64,000 nucleotides of DNA from the NCBI RefSeq assembly GCF_030272615.1, contig NC_081408.1, positions 616,960,476 to 617,024,475 on the forward strand. Direction: 5' to 3'. This stretch comes from Cryptomeria japonica. Taxonomy: Eukaryota; Streptophyta; Pinopsida; Cupressales; Cupressaceae. The position numbers were made by a program, and so were the translations under genes. Position 1 is the first letter of the stretch. The number at the start of each line of letters is the position of its first letter. Shown piece after piece: positions 11,597-20,973 of this stretch. The notes under the pieces are model-generated. The model did no database searches, had not been told where the DNA came from, and saw only the letters and a list, made by a program, of their open reading frames with translations.

Positions 11597-13207
11597 ATTA
11601 TAGGAGATGAGGATGATCCAGTGATGACAAGGAACAAACTGAGACAAAACACATGTTTGATATCTGAATTTGAACCGAGAATAGTGAAAGAGGCATTTAA
11701 CAGTGAAGATTGGATAAATGCTATGATAGAAGAGATTGATCAAATCAAGAAGAATGACACATGGACACTGGTCCCTAGACCGAAGGACAAAAATGTAATC
11801 GGTATAAAGTGGATCTTCAGAAATAAGCTAAATGAAAAAGGGGAGGTCATTCGAAATAAAGCAAGATTAGTTTGCAAAGGTTATGCCCAAGAAGAAGGAA
11901 TTGATTATGGTGAGACTTTTGCACCTATTGCTAGACTTGAAGGAGTAAGAACATTGTTGGCATATGCTTCTTTCAAGAACTTCAAGGTATATCAAATGGA
12001 TGCCAAATCTACATTTCTGAATGGAATATTAGAAGAAGAAGTTTTCATTGAACAACCTGAAGGATTTGTTGAAGACAATGATAAAGATCAGGTATGTAAA
12101 TTGAACAAAGCTTTATATGGTCTGAAACAAGCACCTAGAGCATGGTATGAGAGATTGCACTCTTATTTGATTAAGATTGGTTTTATAAGGACAAGTGAGA
12201 ATAGCAACATGTACATGAAGAATGATGAAAATGGAATACTGATCTCAGCCATATTTGTTGATGATATTATATTTTGTGGAAATGACTCTTTATGCAAGAA
12301 CTTTGGAAATGAAATGAGCAAAGAATTTGAGATGTCATTAATTGGTGAGATAAAGTATTTTATAGGTTTACAGATACTGCAAATGAAATATGAGATTTTC
12401 ATTACTCAATCCAAGTACACAAAGGAAATCTTGAAGAAATTTGGAATGGAGGATTCAAAACCAGTAATTACTCCTATGACTACCAACTGTAAACTATCAA
12501 AGAATGATGAATCTGCATCTGTTGATGAGACACTTTACCAATCTATGATTGGAAAGTTGCAATATGTTGTTCACAATAGACCAGACATAGCACATGCAGT
12601 AGGTATTGTTGCAAGATTTTTTGCAGATCCTAAGGAAACACACATGATAGCAATCAAAAGAATTTTCAAATACTTAAAAGGCACTGAAGATTATGGCTTA
12701 GTATATCAGAAAGGAAATGATTTTGATTTAAAAGTTTATACTGATGCTGATTGGGTAGGCAAAATTGATGATAGGAAAAGCACAAGTGGAGGAGCTTTCT
12801 TTTTAGGAGAAAGACTAGTGAGTTGGCTTAGCAAGAAACAAGGATGTGTTTCTCAGTCAACAGTCGAAGCTGAATATGTTGTTGCAACACTAAATTGTAC
12901 CAACATTGCATGGATCAAACAACTGTTGGAAGGTATAAATGATAAAGTTACCGAGCCAGTAACTATATTCTGTGACAATACTAGTGCCATTAATATTTCA
13001 AAGAATCCTATTATGCACTCTAAGACAAAGCACATCTCTATCAAATATCATTATCTTAGAGAAGAAGCTCAAGAGAAGAAAGTGGTGTTGGAATATGTTA
13101 GCACAAAGGAGAAAATAGCAGATATCTTCACCAAGCCACTACCAAAGGACACTTTTGAATATCTCAGAAGTAATTTAGGGGTCCTACCCCTATCTTCCAT
13201 TCACTGA
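11597..13207 (+). CDS. copia reverse transcriptase-RNase H, open
   Basis: This copies element RNA to DNA and removes the RNA strand. The frame is uninterrupted from the TAG at 11594 to TGA at 13205-13207. From the Met at 11621, RT motifs include the first catalytic Asp in VYQMDAKSTFLNG (D127) and the FVDD box at 212-215. RNase H follows with YTDADW (D375), EAEY (E418), CDN (D452) and ADIFTKPLP (D501). Length is normal for copia RT-RNase H. This is the only sizeable intact pol segment in the window. It would be made only as part of a gag-pol polyprotein that has eight stops upstream, so it is probably not expressed. Confidence 0.88.
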   Translation: MIGDEDDPVMTRNKLRQNTCLISEFEPRIVKEAFNSEDWINAMIEEIDQIKKNDTWTLVPRPKDKNVIGIKWIFRNKLNEKGEVIRNKARLVCKGYAQEEGIDYGETFAPIARLEGVRTLLAYASFKNFKVYQMDAKSTFLNGILEEEVFIEQPEGFVEDNDKDQVCKLNKALYGLKQAPRAWYERLHSYLIKIGFIRTSENSNMYMKNDENGILISAIFVDDIIFCGNDSLCKNFGNEMSKEFEMSLIGEIKYFIGLQILQMKYEIFITQSKYTKEILKKFGMEDSKPVITPMTTNCKLSKNDESASVDETLYQSMIGKLQYVVHNRPDIAHAVGIVARFFADPKETHMIAIKRIFKYLKGTEDYGLVYQKGNDFDLKVYTDADWVGKIDDRKSTSGGAFFLGERLVSWLSKKQGCVSQSTVEAEYVVATLNCTNIAWIKQLLEGINDKVTEPVTIFCDNTSAINISKNPIMHSKTKHISIKYHYLREEAQEKKVVLEYVSTKEKIADIFTKPLPKDTFEYLRSNLGVLPLSSIH

Positions 13208-13372
13208 CTGAGTTCAGTGAAAGCATCAATTCAATGACTCTATTGAATATCTTTTGGGGAGTTGATGCTGGAGTTATACACTTTAGAATGTTTTCTAAAA
13301 GTGTACTGGAATTAATAAAGGATTAATACAGAGAATGATACAGGGAATAGGAATTGAAGACAAATGCTCTAT

Positions 13373-13548
13373 CAAAGGGGGAGAAGACCTACCAAAGGGG
13401 GAAAAGACCAATATATGGGAGAAGACTGAAAACAGAAGAGAAGTCTAATGTATGGGGGAGAACATTTCAAGCATTTCCGAATCACAACAATCCGAATCTT
13501 TTAAAGGTCAAATCAATTGGTTTTGCCATCAATGCCAAAGGGGGAGAT
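13373..13548 (+). other. Polypurine tract with extra upstream copies
   Basis: GCCAAAGGGGGAGAT at 13534-13548 directly abuts the 3' LTR and primes plus-strand DNA. Similar boxes lie at 13373-13384 (CAAAGGGGGAGA) and 13393-13405 (CCAAAGGGGGAAA), with a weaker one near 13450 (ATGGGGGAGAA). Repeated purine tracts upstream of the true one are known from Sireviruses. Confidence 0.85.
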
Positions 13549-15062
13549 TGTTGGCAATATTACATTATAACAGACAATGAAAGATTGCTGAAATTTCAAT
13601 AAGGATATTGAGAAGGTTGTTGATGATTATGGACATAACTGATTGAAGATGTTTTACTATCTTGATATTATTATTTTTTCATTGATGTCAAGAAATTGAT
13701 TTTATAATTCAGTATGATGTTACCATATCTTGAGAAGTATGATATGAAGATTATAAAGAAGTCGGTAAAAGACACAGGAAAGAATATGATGAATAAGGGG
13801 ATAAGTTATTCAATGGGCAACTACTACCAAGTCAGAAAATGATGAGATCGTGATGTTTTAGATTGTTTTAACATCATACATATGTTGTAAAATGTAAAGG
13901 TTAATACTATACTATGTTATCAAGCAAAGAACCTAGTCGGTAAACCCTAAGGTTATCGCTATCGGTTAATGAAGGCAGAATGTCTACCGAGTGAAGTTTA
14001 GTATTTATCGAGTTACAACCGAGCTATAACAGAATGCATTAAATTTTTACATGTGATATTTAATGAAAGAAGCTGATGAGCTGGAGCGGATCAATGATTG
14101 GTAAGCCATGGAAGAAGTTTGTTAACGAATCTAAGGCAATGGAAAGTTGGCAGGAAGATCTACAGCTCAGATTGAACCGCAATACCCTAACACAAGTTCC
14201 AAGGTGAAAATACAAGTTCCAAGGTGGGGTAAAATGTTTTCAGATCGAAAGATACATTGAACCTAGACAAAATTGAAGATCTTATGGCTATGATTGATCA
14301 TGGGAAAAGTGATCAAGGAGATTAAGCAGTTAGAAGATTGTTTATAAATAGGAAAGTGTTGATAGACAATGGATGCGGGCAAGTGTATGCATAGGGATGC
14401 TACATAGTGATTACCGAGCACAGAAGCTTGAAGACCTATTAGAATAACAGAGTATTGATGCCCAACAGATAAACAAGATTAGTTCTATGTCTAGATTATA
14501 TTGAACAAATAGGAATCTGCTTTAGCATTTTAGATGTGAAGTTGCAGATAGATTTTTATTACTATTATTTTGTGAAAGTGACAAAAAATCTCTTAATCGA
14601 GTGGACTTAACAGTCTTATATGTAAATCCTCTAGCAAGGTGACATTTTGATTGAGTGTGTGAAATCCTTTGACAAGGTCACTTCTAACAAAGTGAAGATC
14701 CTAACAGATCTGAGGGAAATCCCTTAACCGGGTCACATCTAACAATGTGTTTGTAATCTTTAACAAGATTTGCTTTTAACCGAGCATACTCTAGAAGAGT
14801 ATATTTCTTAGTGGGTCTGAAATCCCACAGTGTTTTTTCCCTATTTGGGTTTCCATGTTAAATCTGGTGTTATGAGGTTTATATTGTTCATATGCTTTTG
14901 AGTTTACATGTTTGACAGTTTTTGGTTATATGACTGATATATGTGTTACCGAGGTTGAATCTGATGTTTTTATGGATGATTAAGTTTGTATGATTCACAC
15001 TCCCCCCCCTCTCATCTTGTTGGCTATTGGATCTGTACTTATATTAAGTATTAGAACTATCA
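13549..15062 (+). repeat. 3' LTR of copia element
   Basis: Starts TGTTGGCAATATT after the polypurine tract and ends ACTATCA at 15062, followed by ACATG. It is the partner of 7668-9171. Confidence 0.9.
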
Positions 15063-15328
15063 ACATGACAGTAAAGGAAAGAGATATAGGGAATCACCAA
15101 TACACAAACAAGGAGCAAATAATATTTTGTAACAAATATAAACCTCTCTTAGATAGTCACAATGGACACATAGTGGCATCAGAGAACATTATGATAATAG
15201 TGAACATAATCTAATCTTCAAGGATCAGTGATCCATAAAGGCTACTTCAGATCATATTATCTTGCCATCATACGATAAAAGGAATGGTCTCAGAAATCAG
15301 AGCAAAAATTATTATGGGATGGTAGTAG
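15063..15328. other. Host spacer between two copia insertions
   Basis: These 266 bases contain no gene. AGTAG at 15324-15328 is the left target duplicate of the large nested element that starts at 15329. Confidence 0.6.
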
Positions 15329-15373
15329 TGTTAGACCATTCAAATAACCAAAAGACAACTAAGAGGGGGAGGG
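15329..15373 (-). repeat. Outer 45 bases of the split 3' LTR
   Basis: TGTTAGACCATTCAAATAACC matches the start of the partner LTR at 35522 (TGTTAGACAGTTCAAATAACC). The match runs through ACTAAGAGGGGGA-type sequence to 15373, where the chromovirus begins. The rest resumes at 22763. Confidence 0.85.
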
Positions 15374-16847
15374 TGAAGGAGCACCTCTTCAAAAATAAAA
15401 TCATGGCTCTAAGAATGAAGACTTGGATCATAGTGTTTGTCTTAGTGTCTCGTATTTATGCAAGTTTCATGTATTCAATAAAGACCCCCCATGTAAACCC
15501 ATGTCACTAATTAGGCAGTTTGATAAGCCAATTGGGACAATGTGGTCAATAGGCATAGTAGAATGTGTGAGTTTGTGTTTGATAGGTTTTTAGGATGTTT
15601 TAGAGGTTTTTGTTTGATCCAAGTGTGTGGATCCCAACCTTAGAGAGTTTGACAACTTTATATGCAAAAAAGCAACTTTTCATAATGTGGTTGATGTAAG
15701 CTTTTCAACGGCTCCAACCTCTTCCAAATTTAGTTGGAAACCATTGTAGAGATATATAATCCTTGGCGACATGATTCCCAAGAGGGGTGATGTTGTGATT
15801 CAAAGTTGGAAGCAATAAGACACAAACAAGATTGAGTTTTCCCAGAAATTCTAAGTTTGCATAAGTTGTACGATATTGTATGGAGTGAATTAAGTCACAC
15901 CATTCATGGAGTAGATGGAGAAATGAAATATATTTTATTTGGTGGTGGTATGAGGCTTTTATTGTTTCTATGTAGTGAGAACCCTCCATTTTTCTGACTG
16001 TAACCCAAAAAGTAAGGGATTGGCCAGGGTTTTACTTGAAAATGGCCATATCTTGCATCTCCTTCCTCTAGAAGTTAATTCCTTTGGTGGAGTAAAATAT
16101 TGGTCAGTGTACATTAATTTTTTCATGGGTTTTTGCAGGGGAGACTCGGTTGTGAGGAGAAAGAAGCAAAACTAGGTAGGCCTCTCTGTGTGACTACCTT
16201 ATGCAAATTTAGGACAGTCCTCATAAAATCTAATAGTGGTGAATCCTAGGCGTGAAACCCTGGAATTAGAGGTTATTCACCGTTACCCATATGCTCATAA
16301 AGTTGGTTTTTTAGTTGGGATAACGTTAATGCGAGTTGCTTTGTAAATTAGGCCTAATCGCCCTGATTAGGTCTCTAGGCTTCTAAGGGGTTCAGACTCT
16401 TAGGTTGCAGATCTTGCCAATCCCTTCTGGGGGTGATTGTAACTCCACAAAGGGTATCTAGAATGGTAAATAGTTCTCCAGGTTGTGTTCATTATTTTGG
16501 AGTTAAAGGAAAAATATCGGTCTAGGAGGGCTACTAGCCTAGGGGGTAGGTTTCCAAAGGAGGTATAAGGATTTGTAGATAAAACCCTAAACCAATTCTT
16601 GGAATAGTCCTTAGCAGTCATAAATGGACCAATTCCAAAGCCCCTAAGAGTAGGAGTCATCGGTGAGGCATGTTAGAGAAGTTGAAGCCATTTACTCCTC
16701 TTGAGTAGGTGTTAGGCTTGAGTAGTGGAGAGTAGTTCAAAACCTTAAGATATGGAGTCCTTCCTTGTAGGGTTATTTTTTTCATTTGAAGGGTCATACC
16801 CTAACCTTTTGGACTTGTCCTTAGGTATAAGAAGAGCCTCTACATCA
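15374..16847 (+). repeat. 5' LTR of chromovirus
   Basis: Begins TGAAGGAGCACCTCTTC and ends CCTCTACATCA just before the primer site. It matches 20922-22762, but lacks the extra 332-bp unit found there. No convincing TATA box was found. Confidence 0.85.
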
Positions 16848-16848
16848 A

Positions 16849-16862
16849 TTGGTATTAGATCC
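16849..16862 (+). other. Primer-binding site, iMet-like
   Basis: TTGGTATTAGATCC follows the LTR after one base. It resembles the tRNA-iMet site TGGTATCAGAGC with changes consistent with C-to-T and G-to-A decay. Confidence 0.7.
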
Positions 16863-16896
16863 TAGGAGTGTACTTTGGACTAGAGAAGAAGACAAG

Positions 16897-17961
16897 ATGT
16901 CAGAAGAAGAGGGATCCCAAGATGTCCCATCAAGGATTACCAATGTTGAGATGAATGTCCTAGTATAGAAGCATATGTAATAGATCAGAGTAGTCAAGGT
17001 TGAGAATCAGGCCTTGAGAAATGAGATGGACCAGTTGAAGGACAAAGTGGCGAGGGGAGAAAGAGACTTTGGAAGTGATGAAGAAGGGGATGAAGAGGAG
17101 ATCCCTAGGCAGGAAGAACTAGAGGTTCCTACAGACTAGAGACCCCTGATGACTGTCCTCAATTCCATGGAAAGAAGAACAATGGATGTGAAAGTGGATC
17201 TTCCGGTGTTTTTTGATAAGATGGAATTGGATATAGTGATGGAGTGGATAGACTCTTTAGACAATTTCTTTGAGAGTGAAGACATACCAAACCACCAAAG
17301 GGTGAAGATGGCCCAATCCAAAATGAAAGGGGCTGCATTGACTTGGTGGACTTTCATCCAAGATGAGAGGGTGAAAGAGGGAAAGAGAAAAGTGGCTACT
17401 TGGAAGAAGATGATGGATTTGGTGAAGGAAGCCTATGTTCCAGTGGACTATAATGTCCAATTGCACAAGAGGAGATAAAATTTGAAGCAAAAGAAGATGG
17501 ACGTGAGCTCCTACATAGAGGAGTTCATGAAGTTGTGTGTGAAGACTAAGGTAAAGGAGAGTGAAGATGAGAAGGTCTTGATAGACTATGGGTCTACTAA
17601 AAATTTTGTGTCACTTGAGATGGTGAAGAAGATTAAGTTGAGAAGGTTGCCACATCCTTACCCCTATAAGGTCTCATGGCTCACCCAAGGTTAGCAAGAA
17701 GTGGTAGAAGAGCAGGCATGGGTGGAGTTTTAGATTGGATCATACAAGGATAGATTGTTATTTGTTATGGCCAAGATGGATGCATGTCACCTCCTATTTG
17801 GGAGACCATGGCATTTTGATTTGAAGGCTTATCATGATGGGGTGAGAGACACCTATTCAATCACCAAGGATGGTAAGGTGATAGAACTCTTACCTCTAAT
17901 AGAGGAAGAGATTGAACTAAAGGGGAAAGATGCCAAAGTATTGATGGTAGAAGGGAAGTAG
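16897..17961 (+). pseudogene. Chromovirus gag-protease, deleted and interrupted
   Basis: ATG at 16897 opens the frame. TAG at 16966 and TAA/TAG shortly after interrupt an acidic N-terminal region, TAG at 17140 another. The capsid part has the hallmark AALTWWTFIQDE stretch near 17330 followed by YIEEFMKL. The sequence then passes directly to protease (LIDYGSTKNFVS near 17580), so the nucleocapsid zinc knuckle is deleted. The protease triplet reads D-Y-G, with the usual Ser/Thr position replaced by Tyr, which should abolish activity. The C-terminal protease part (LLFGRPWHFD) is kept. Confidence 0.8.
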
Positions 17962-18063
17962 TTCATGAAGGAGATGGTAGAGAAGGATGTAGTTTGTTAT
18001 GCCCTCATTCCCAAGTCCAAGGTGACAAAGAAGGAATAGTTTGCAGAAAGGAAAGAAGAAGAA

Positions 18064-19067
18064 TAGAGGCACATAGACCCTATAGTCAAACAATTGCTTG
18101 AAAAATACAAAGGCATCATCTCAGATGGAATGCCAAGATCCCTACCATCAGTAAGAGACATAAGTCATTGCATAGATCTGATTCCTGGATCTACCTTACC
18201 AAATAAAGCACCATACAAACTTACTCCAGATTAGAATGTAGAGATGGCAAGACAAATTGAGGAGTTGCTTGAATCAAGGATAATTGGCAAAAGATTAAGC
18301 ACATGTTGTACCAGTTATCCTTGCACCCAAGAAAAAAGGCACTTGGAGGCTATGCATAGACTCAAGGGCCATCAACAAGATAACTATAAGGTATAGGTTC
18401 CCAATCCCTAGGATAGAGGATTTACTTGATTGCTTGGGGAGCGCTAAATATTTCACCAAAATGGATCTAAAAAGTGGATACCATCATATTAGAATAAGGC
18501 TAGGGGATGAATGGAAAACAACTCTTAAAACCAATGAGGGGTTGTATGAGTGGAAGGCCATGCCATTCGGGTTGTCCAACTCCCCTAGTACCTTTATGAG
18601 GTTGATGAATGAGGTCTTGGTGGAGTTCATAGGCAAGTTTGTGATAGTATACCTTGATGATATCTTGATCTTTATCCACTCAAGGGAAGAGCACCTCAAA
18701 CATATAGATATGGTTCTCAAAAGGTTACATGAAGAGAAACTAATGATAAATTTGGATAAGTGTTTTCTCATGCAGGAGGAGATCATTTACTTGGGCTTTG
18801 TAATCTCACAAGGTGAGTGACATATTGTCTTGGCCTACACCTAAAGCTATGAATGATGTCTCGAGTTTCCATGGTTTAGTAACTTTTTATAGGAAGTTCA
18901 TAAGAGGATTTAGTCATGTTTGTGCACTAATGCTTGACACCATAATGGGAGGACAAAAGTGTAGGTTCAGTTGGACCAAGGAGGTAGATGACTCATTTGA
19001 GACCTTGAAGAAGAAGGTTGTAGAACAACCAGTCCTTGCCCTACCAGACTTCAACAAGATATTCTAG
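18064..19067 (+). pseudogene. Chromovirus reverse transcriptase, frameshifted
   Basis: RT coding begins near 18064 (frame of gag), shifts frame near 18300 and again near 18815. Recognisable motifs in order are [32 protein letters not shown], the first catalytic Asp in [15 protein letters not shown] (about 18460) and the YLDD box (about 18650-18662), then the connection FHGLVTFYRKFIRGFS. The catalytic Asp residues survive. TGA at 18818 and TAG at 19065 are in-frame breaks; the TAG sits just before the RNase H start. Confidence 0.85.
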
Positions 19068-19614
19068 GTGGAATGTGATGCAAGCCACATGGCTATTGGA
19101 GTAGTACTCAGTCAGGAAGGAAGGACAATTTATTTTTTTAGTGAAAAGCTAAATGATGCCAAGAGGAGATACTCATCCTATGACTTGGAGATGTATGCTT
19201 TGGTTCAGTCATTGAAGAAGTGGAGGCACTATTTATTGCCTAAAGAGTTCATGATTTTTACTGATAATCAGGCTCTAAGCTTCATAAACAGTCAAGAGAA
19301 GTTAAACCATCATCACATGAACTGGGTAGAAACCCTACAAGCCTTCACCTTCACCCTCAAGCACAAGAAGGGGGTCAAGAACAAATTTGTAGATGCTTTG
19401 AGCAAGAGGGTTTTAACTATCAATAAAATCAAAATGGAAAGTGGTGGCATTGACTCCTTGAAGAACATGTATGATGTTGATGAAGACTTTGGAGAAATCT
19501 ACAAAGTATGTGAATTTTTTGGTGACCGGTATCATGTGGAATTTTTAGAGTTTTTGATCCAAGAGGGATTGCTATTTAAAGGTGGACAATTAGTATTCAA
19601 TGAGACTAAATATC
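19068..19614 (+). pseudogene. Chromovirus RNase H
   Basis: Degrades template RNA during reverse transcription. Catalytic positions are visible: VECDASHMAIG (Asp), YDLEMYALV (Glu), IFTDNQAL (Asp) and KFVDALSKR (Asp). About 180 residues are open, ending near 19619. The upstream RT is joined through a TAG, and the frame changes again before integrase, so the domain is intact only in isolation. Confidence 0.85.
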
Positions 19615-20973
19615 ATTAGGGAGAAGCATTGTAGAGAAATGGTAGGTCATTTTGGTCTTGACAAGACCCTTGACCTTGTGAAAAGACATTACTACTGGCC
19701 TAAGTTGTAGGCAAATGTAAGGAAGTTTGTGGAGACATGTGTAATCTATCAAAAAGCCAAGGGAAAATCCACCAATCCAGGCTTGTACCAACCCTTACCA
19801 ATTCCTTATAGGCCATGGGAGAGCATAAGCATGGACTTTGTGTTGGTTATGCCTAGGACAAGGAGAGGATTTGACAGTGTCTTTGTAGTGGTGTATAGAT
19901 TTAGCAAAATGGCTCATTTCTTGCCATGTAAAACCTCTTGTGATGCCTCATATGTTGCAGACTTGTTTTTCAAAGAAATAGTCTAGCTACATGGGTTGCC
20001 ACTAAACATAGTTTTAGACCAGGATGTGAAGTTCATAGGTCATTTTTGGAGGACCCTTTGGAAGAAGTTGGGAACTAACCTAGCCTTCTCATCAACCTAC
20101 CATCCTTAAACGAATAAGCAAACTGAAGTTGTCAATAGGTCCTTGGGGAACCTATTAAGATGTTTGACAAGACAAAATGGAGAGGAATGGGACAATATAC
20201 TGTCATAGGCAGAATTCGCATACAATGACACCATAAATAGAAGCACGAGGAAGTATCCTTTCCAAATTGTGTATGGCATCCACCCAAGGGGGGTATTGGA
20301 GTTGAGGGATTTACCCAAGGAAGAGCCCATTAGTGCAGATGGTGAAGCTTTTGCATCAGCCATCAAGGAAGTACATGACCAAGTGAAGTCTCATCTCCAA
20401 CAATCTATAGTGAAGTACAAGGCTTATGTTGATAAGAAAAAGAGGGATGTGCAGTTTAGTGTTGGGGACTTGGTATGGGTACATTTGAAGAAGGAGAGAC
20501 TCCCAAAAGATAAGCACACCAAGATAATGCAGAGGAAGATTGGACCATGTCATATTTTGAAGAAATGTGGGCAGAATGCTTATGAAATCCAACTTCCTCC
20601 TGATCTTGGATTGTTGCCCATTTTCAATGTGTGTGATCTTACACTTTTCAAAGGTGATAGAAATGAAGTGGAGGAACCAATGTAGGTTGTAGAAGATGAT
20701 GATATTCCAAAGCATGATTCACCAAAGTTGAGAAAGATTCTAGACACTAGAATCACAAACAGGACAAGGAAGAAGGATTATATCAAGTATTTAGTGGCTT
20801 GGAAAGACAAACCAGACTCTGAGGTAGTTTGGATGATAGATAAACAAATTTCCAACCATGGTGCAGACCTCCAAACTCTGATCTCAACTGGGATTGAGAT
20901 CTCTTCTCCTAGGGAGTATGGTGCAGGAGCACCTCTTCAACAAGAATATCATGTCTCTAAGGATGAAGACTAG
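19615..20973 (+). pseudogene. Chromovirus integrase with C-terminal chromodomain
   Basis: One frame with five stops: 19708, 19984, 20107, 20206 and 20683. The zinc region has HCREMVGH but CVIYQK, where the second Cys is Tyr. Catalytic residues are visible as SMDFV (Asp), LDQDVKF (Asp) and TNKQTEVVNRS (Glu). A GPCHILKK and DLGLLPIFNVCDL tail leads to a chromodomain-like segment near 20728-20880 (YIKYLVAWKDKP with a Trp at VVWM). Chromodomains can direct insertion to marked chromatin. The frame ends at 20971-20973, 52 bases inside the 3' LTR. Confidence 0.87.

Larger units (their letters stand above)
7668..15062 (+). mobile_element. Sirevirus-like Ty1/copia retrotransposon, full length with both LTRs
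   Basis: The 5' LTR (7668-9171), 3' LTR (13549-15062), tRNA-iMet primer site, one gag-pol frame and polypurine tract are all in order over 7,395 bp. Flanking pentamers are GCATG (7663-7667) and ACATG (15063-15067), a target duplication with one change. Domain order gag, protease, integrase, RT, RNase H is Ty1/copia. The GCCAAAGGGGGAGAT tract with extra upstream copies, the 1.5-kb LTRs and the SAINISKNPIMHSKTKHI region suggest the Sirevirus lineage. Protein coding is interrupted by eight in-frame stops, all before RT, and by a deletion in integrase, so the copy cannot act alone. Confidence 0.9.
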
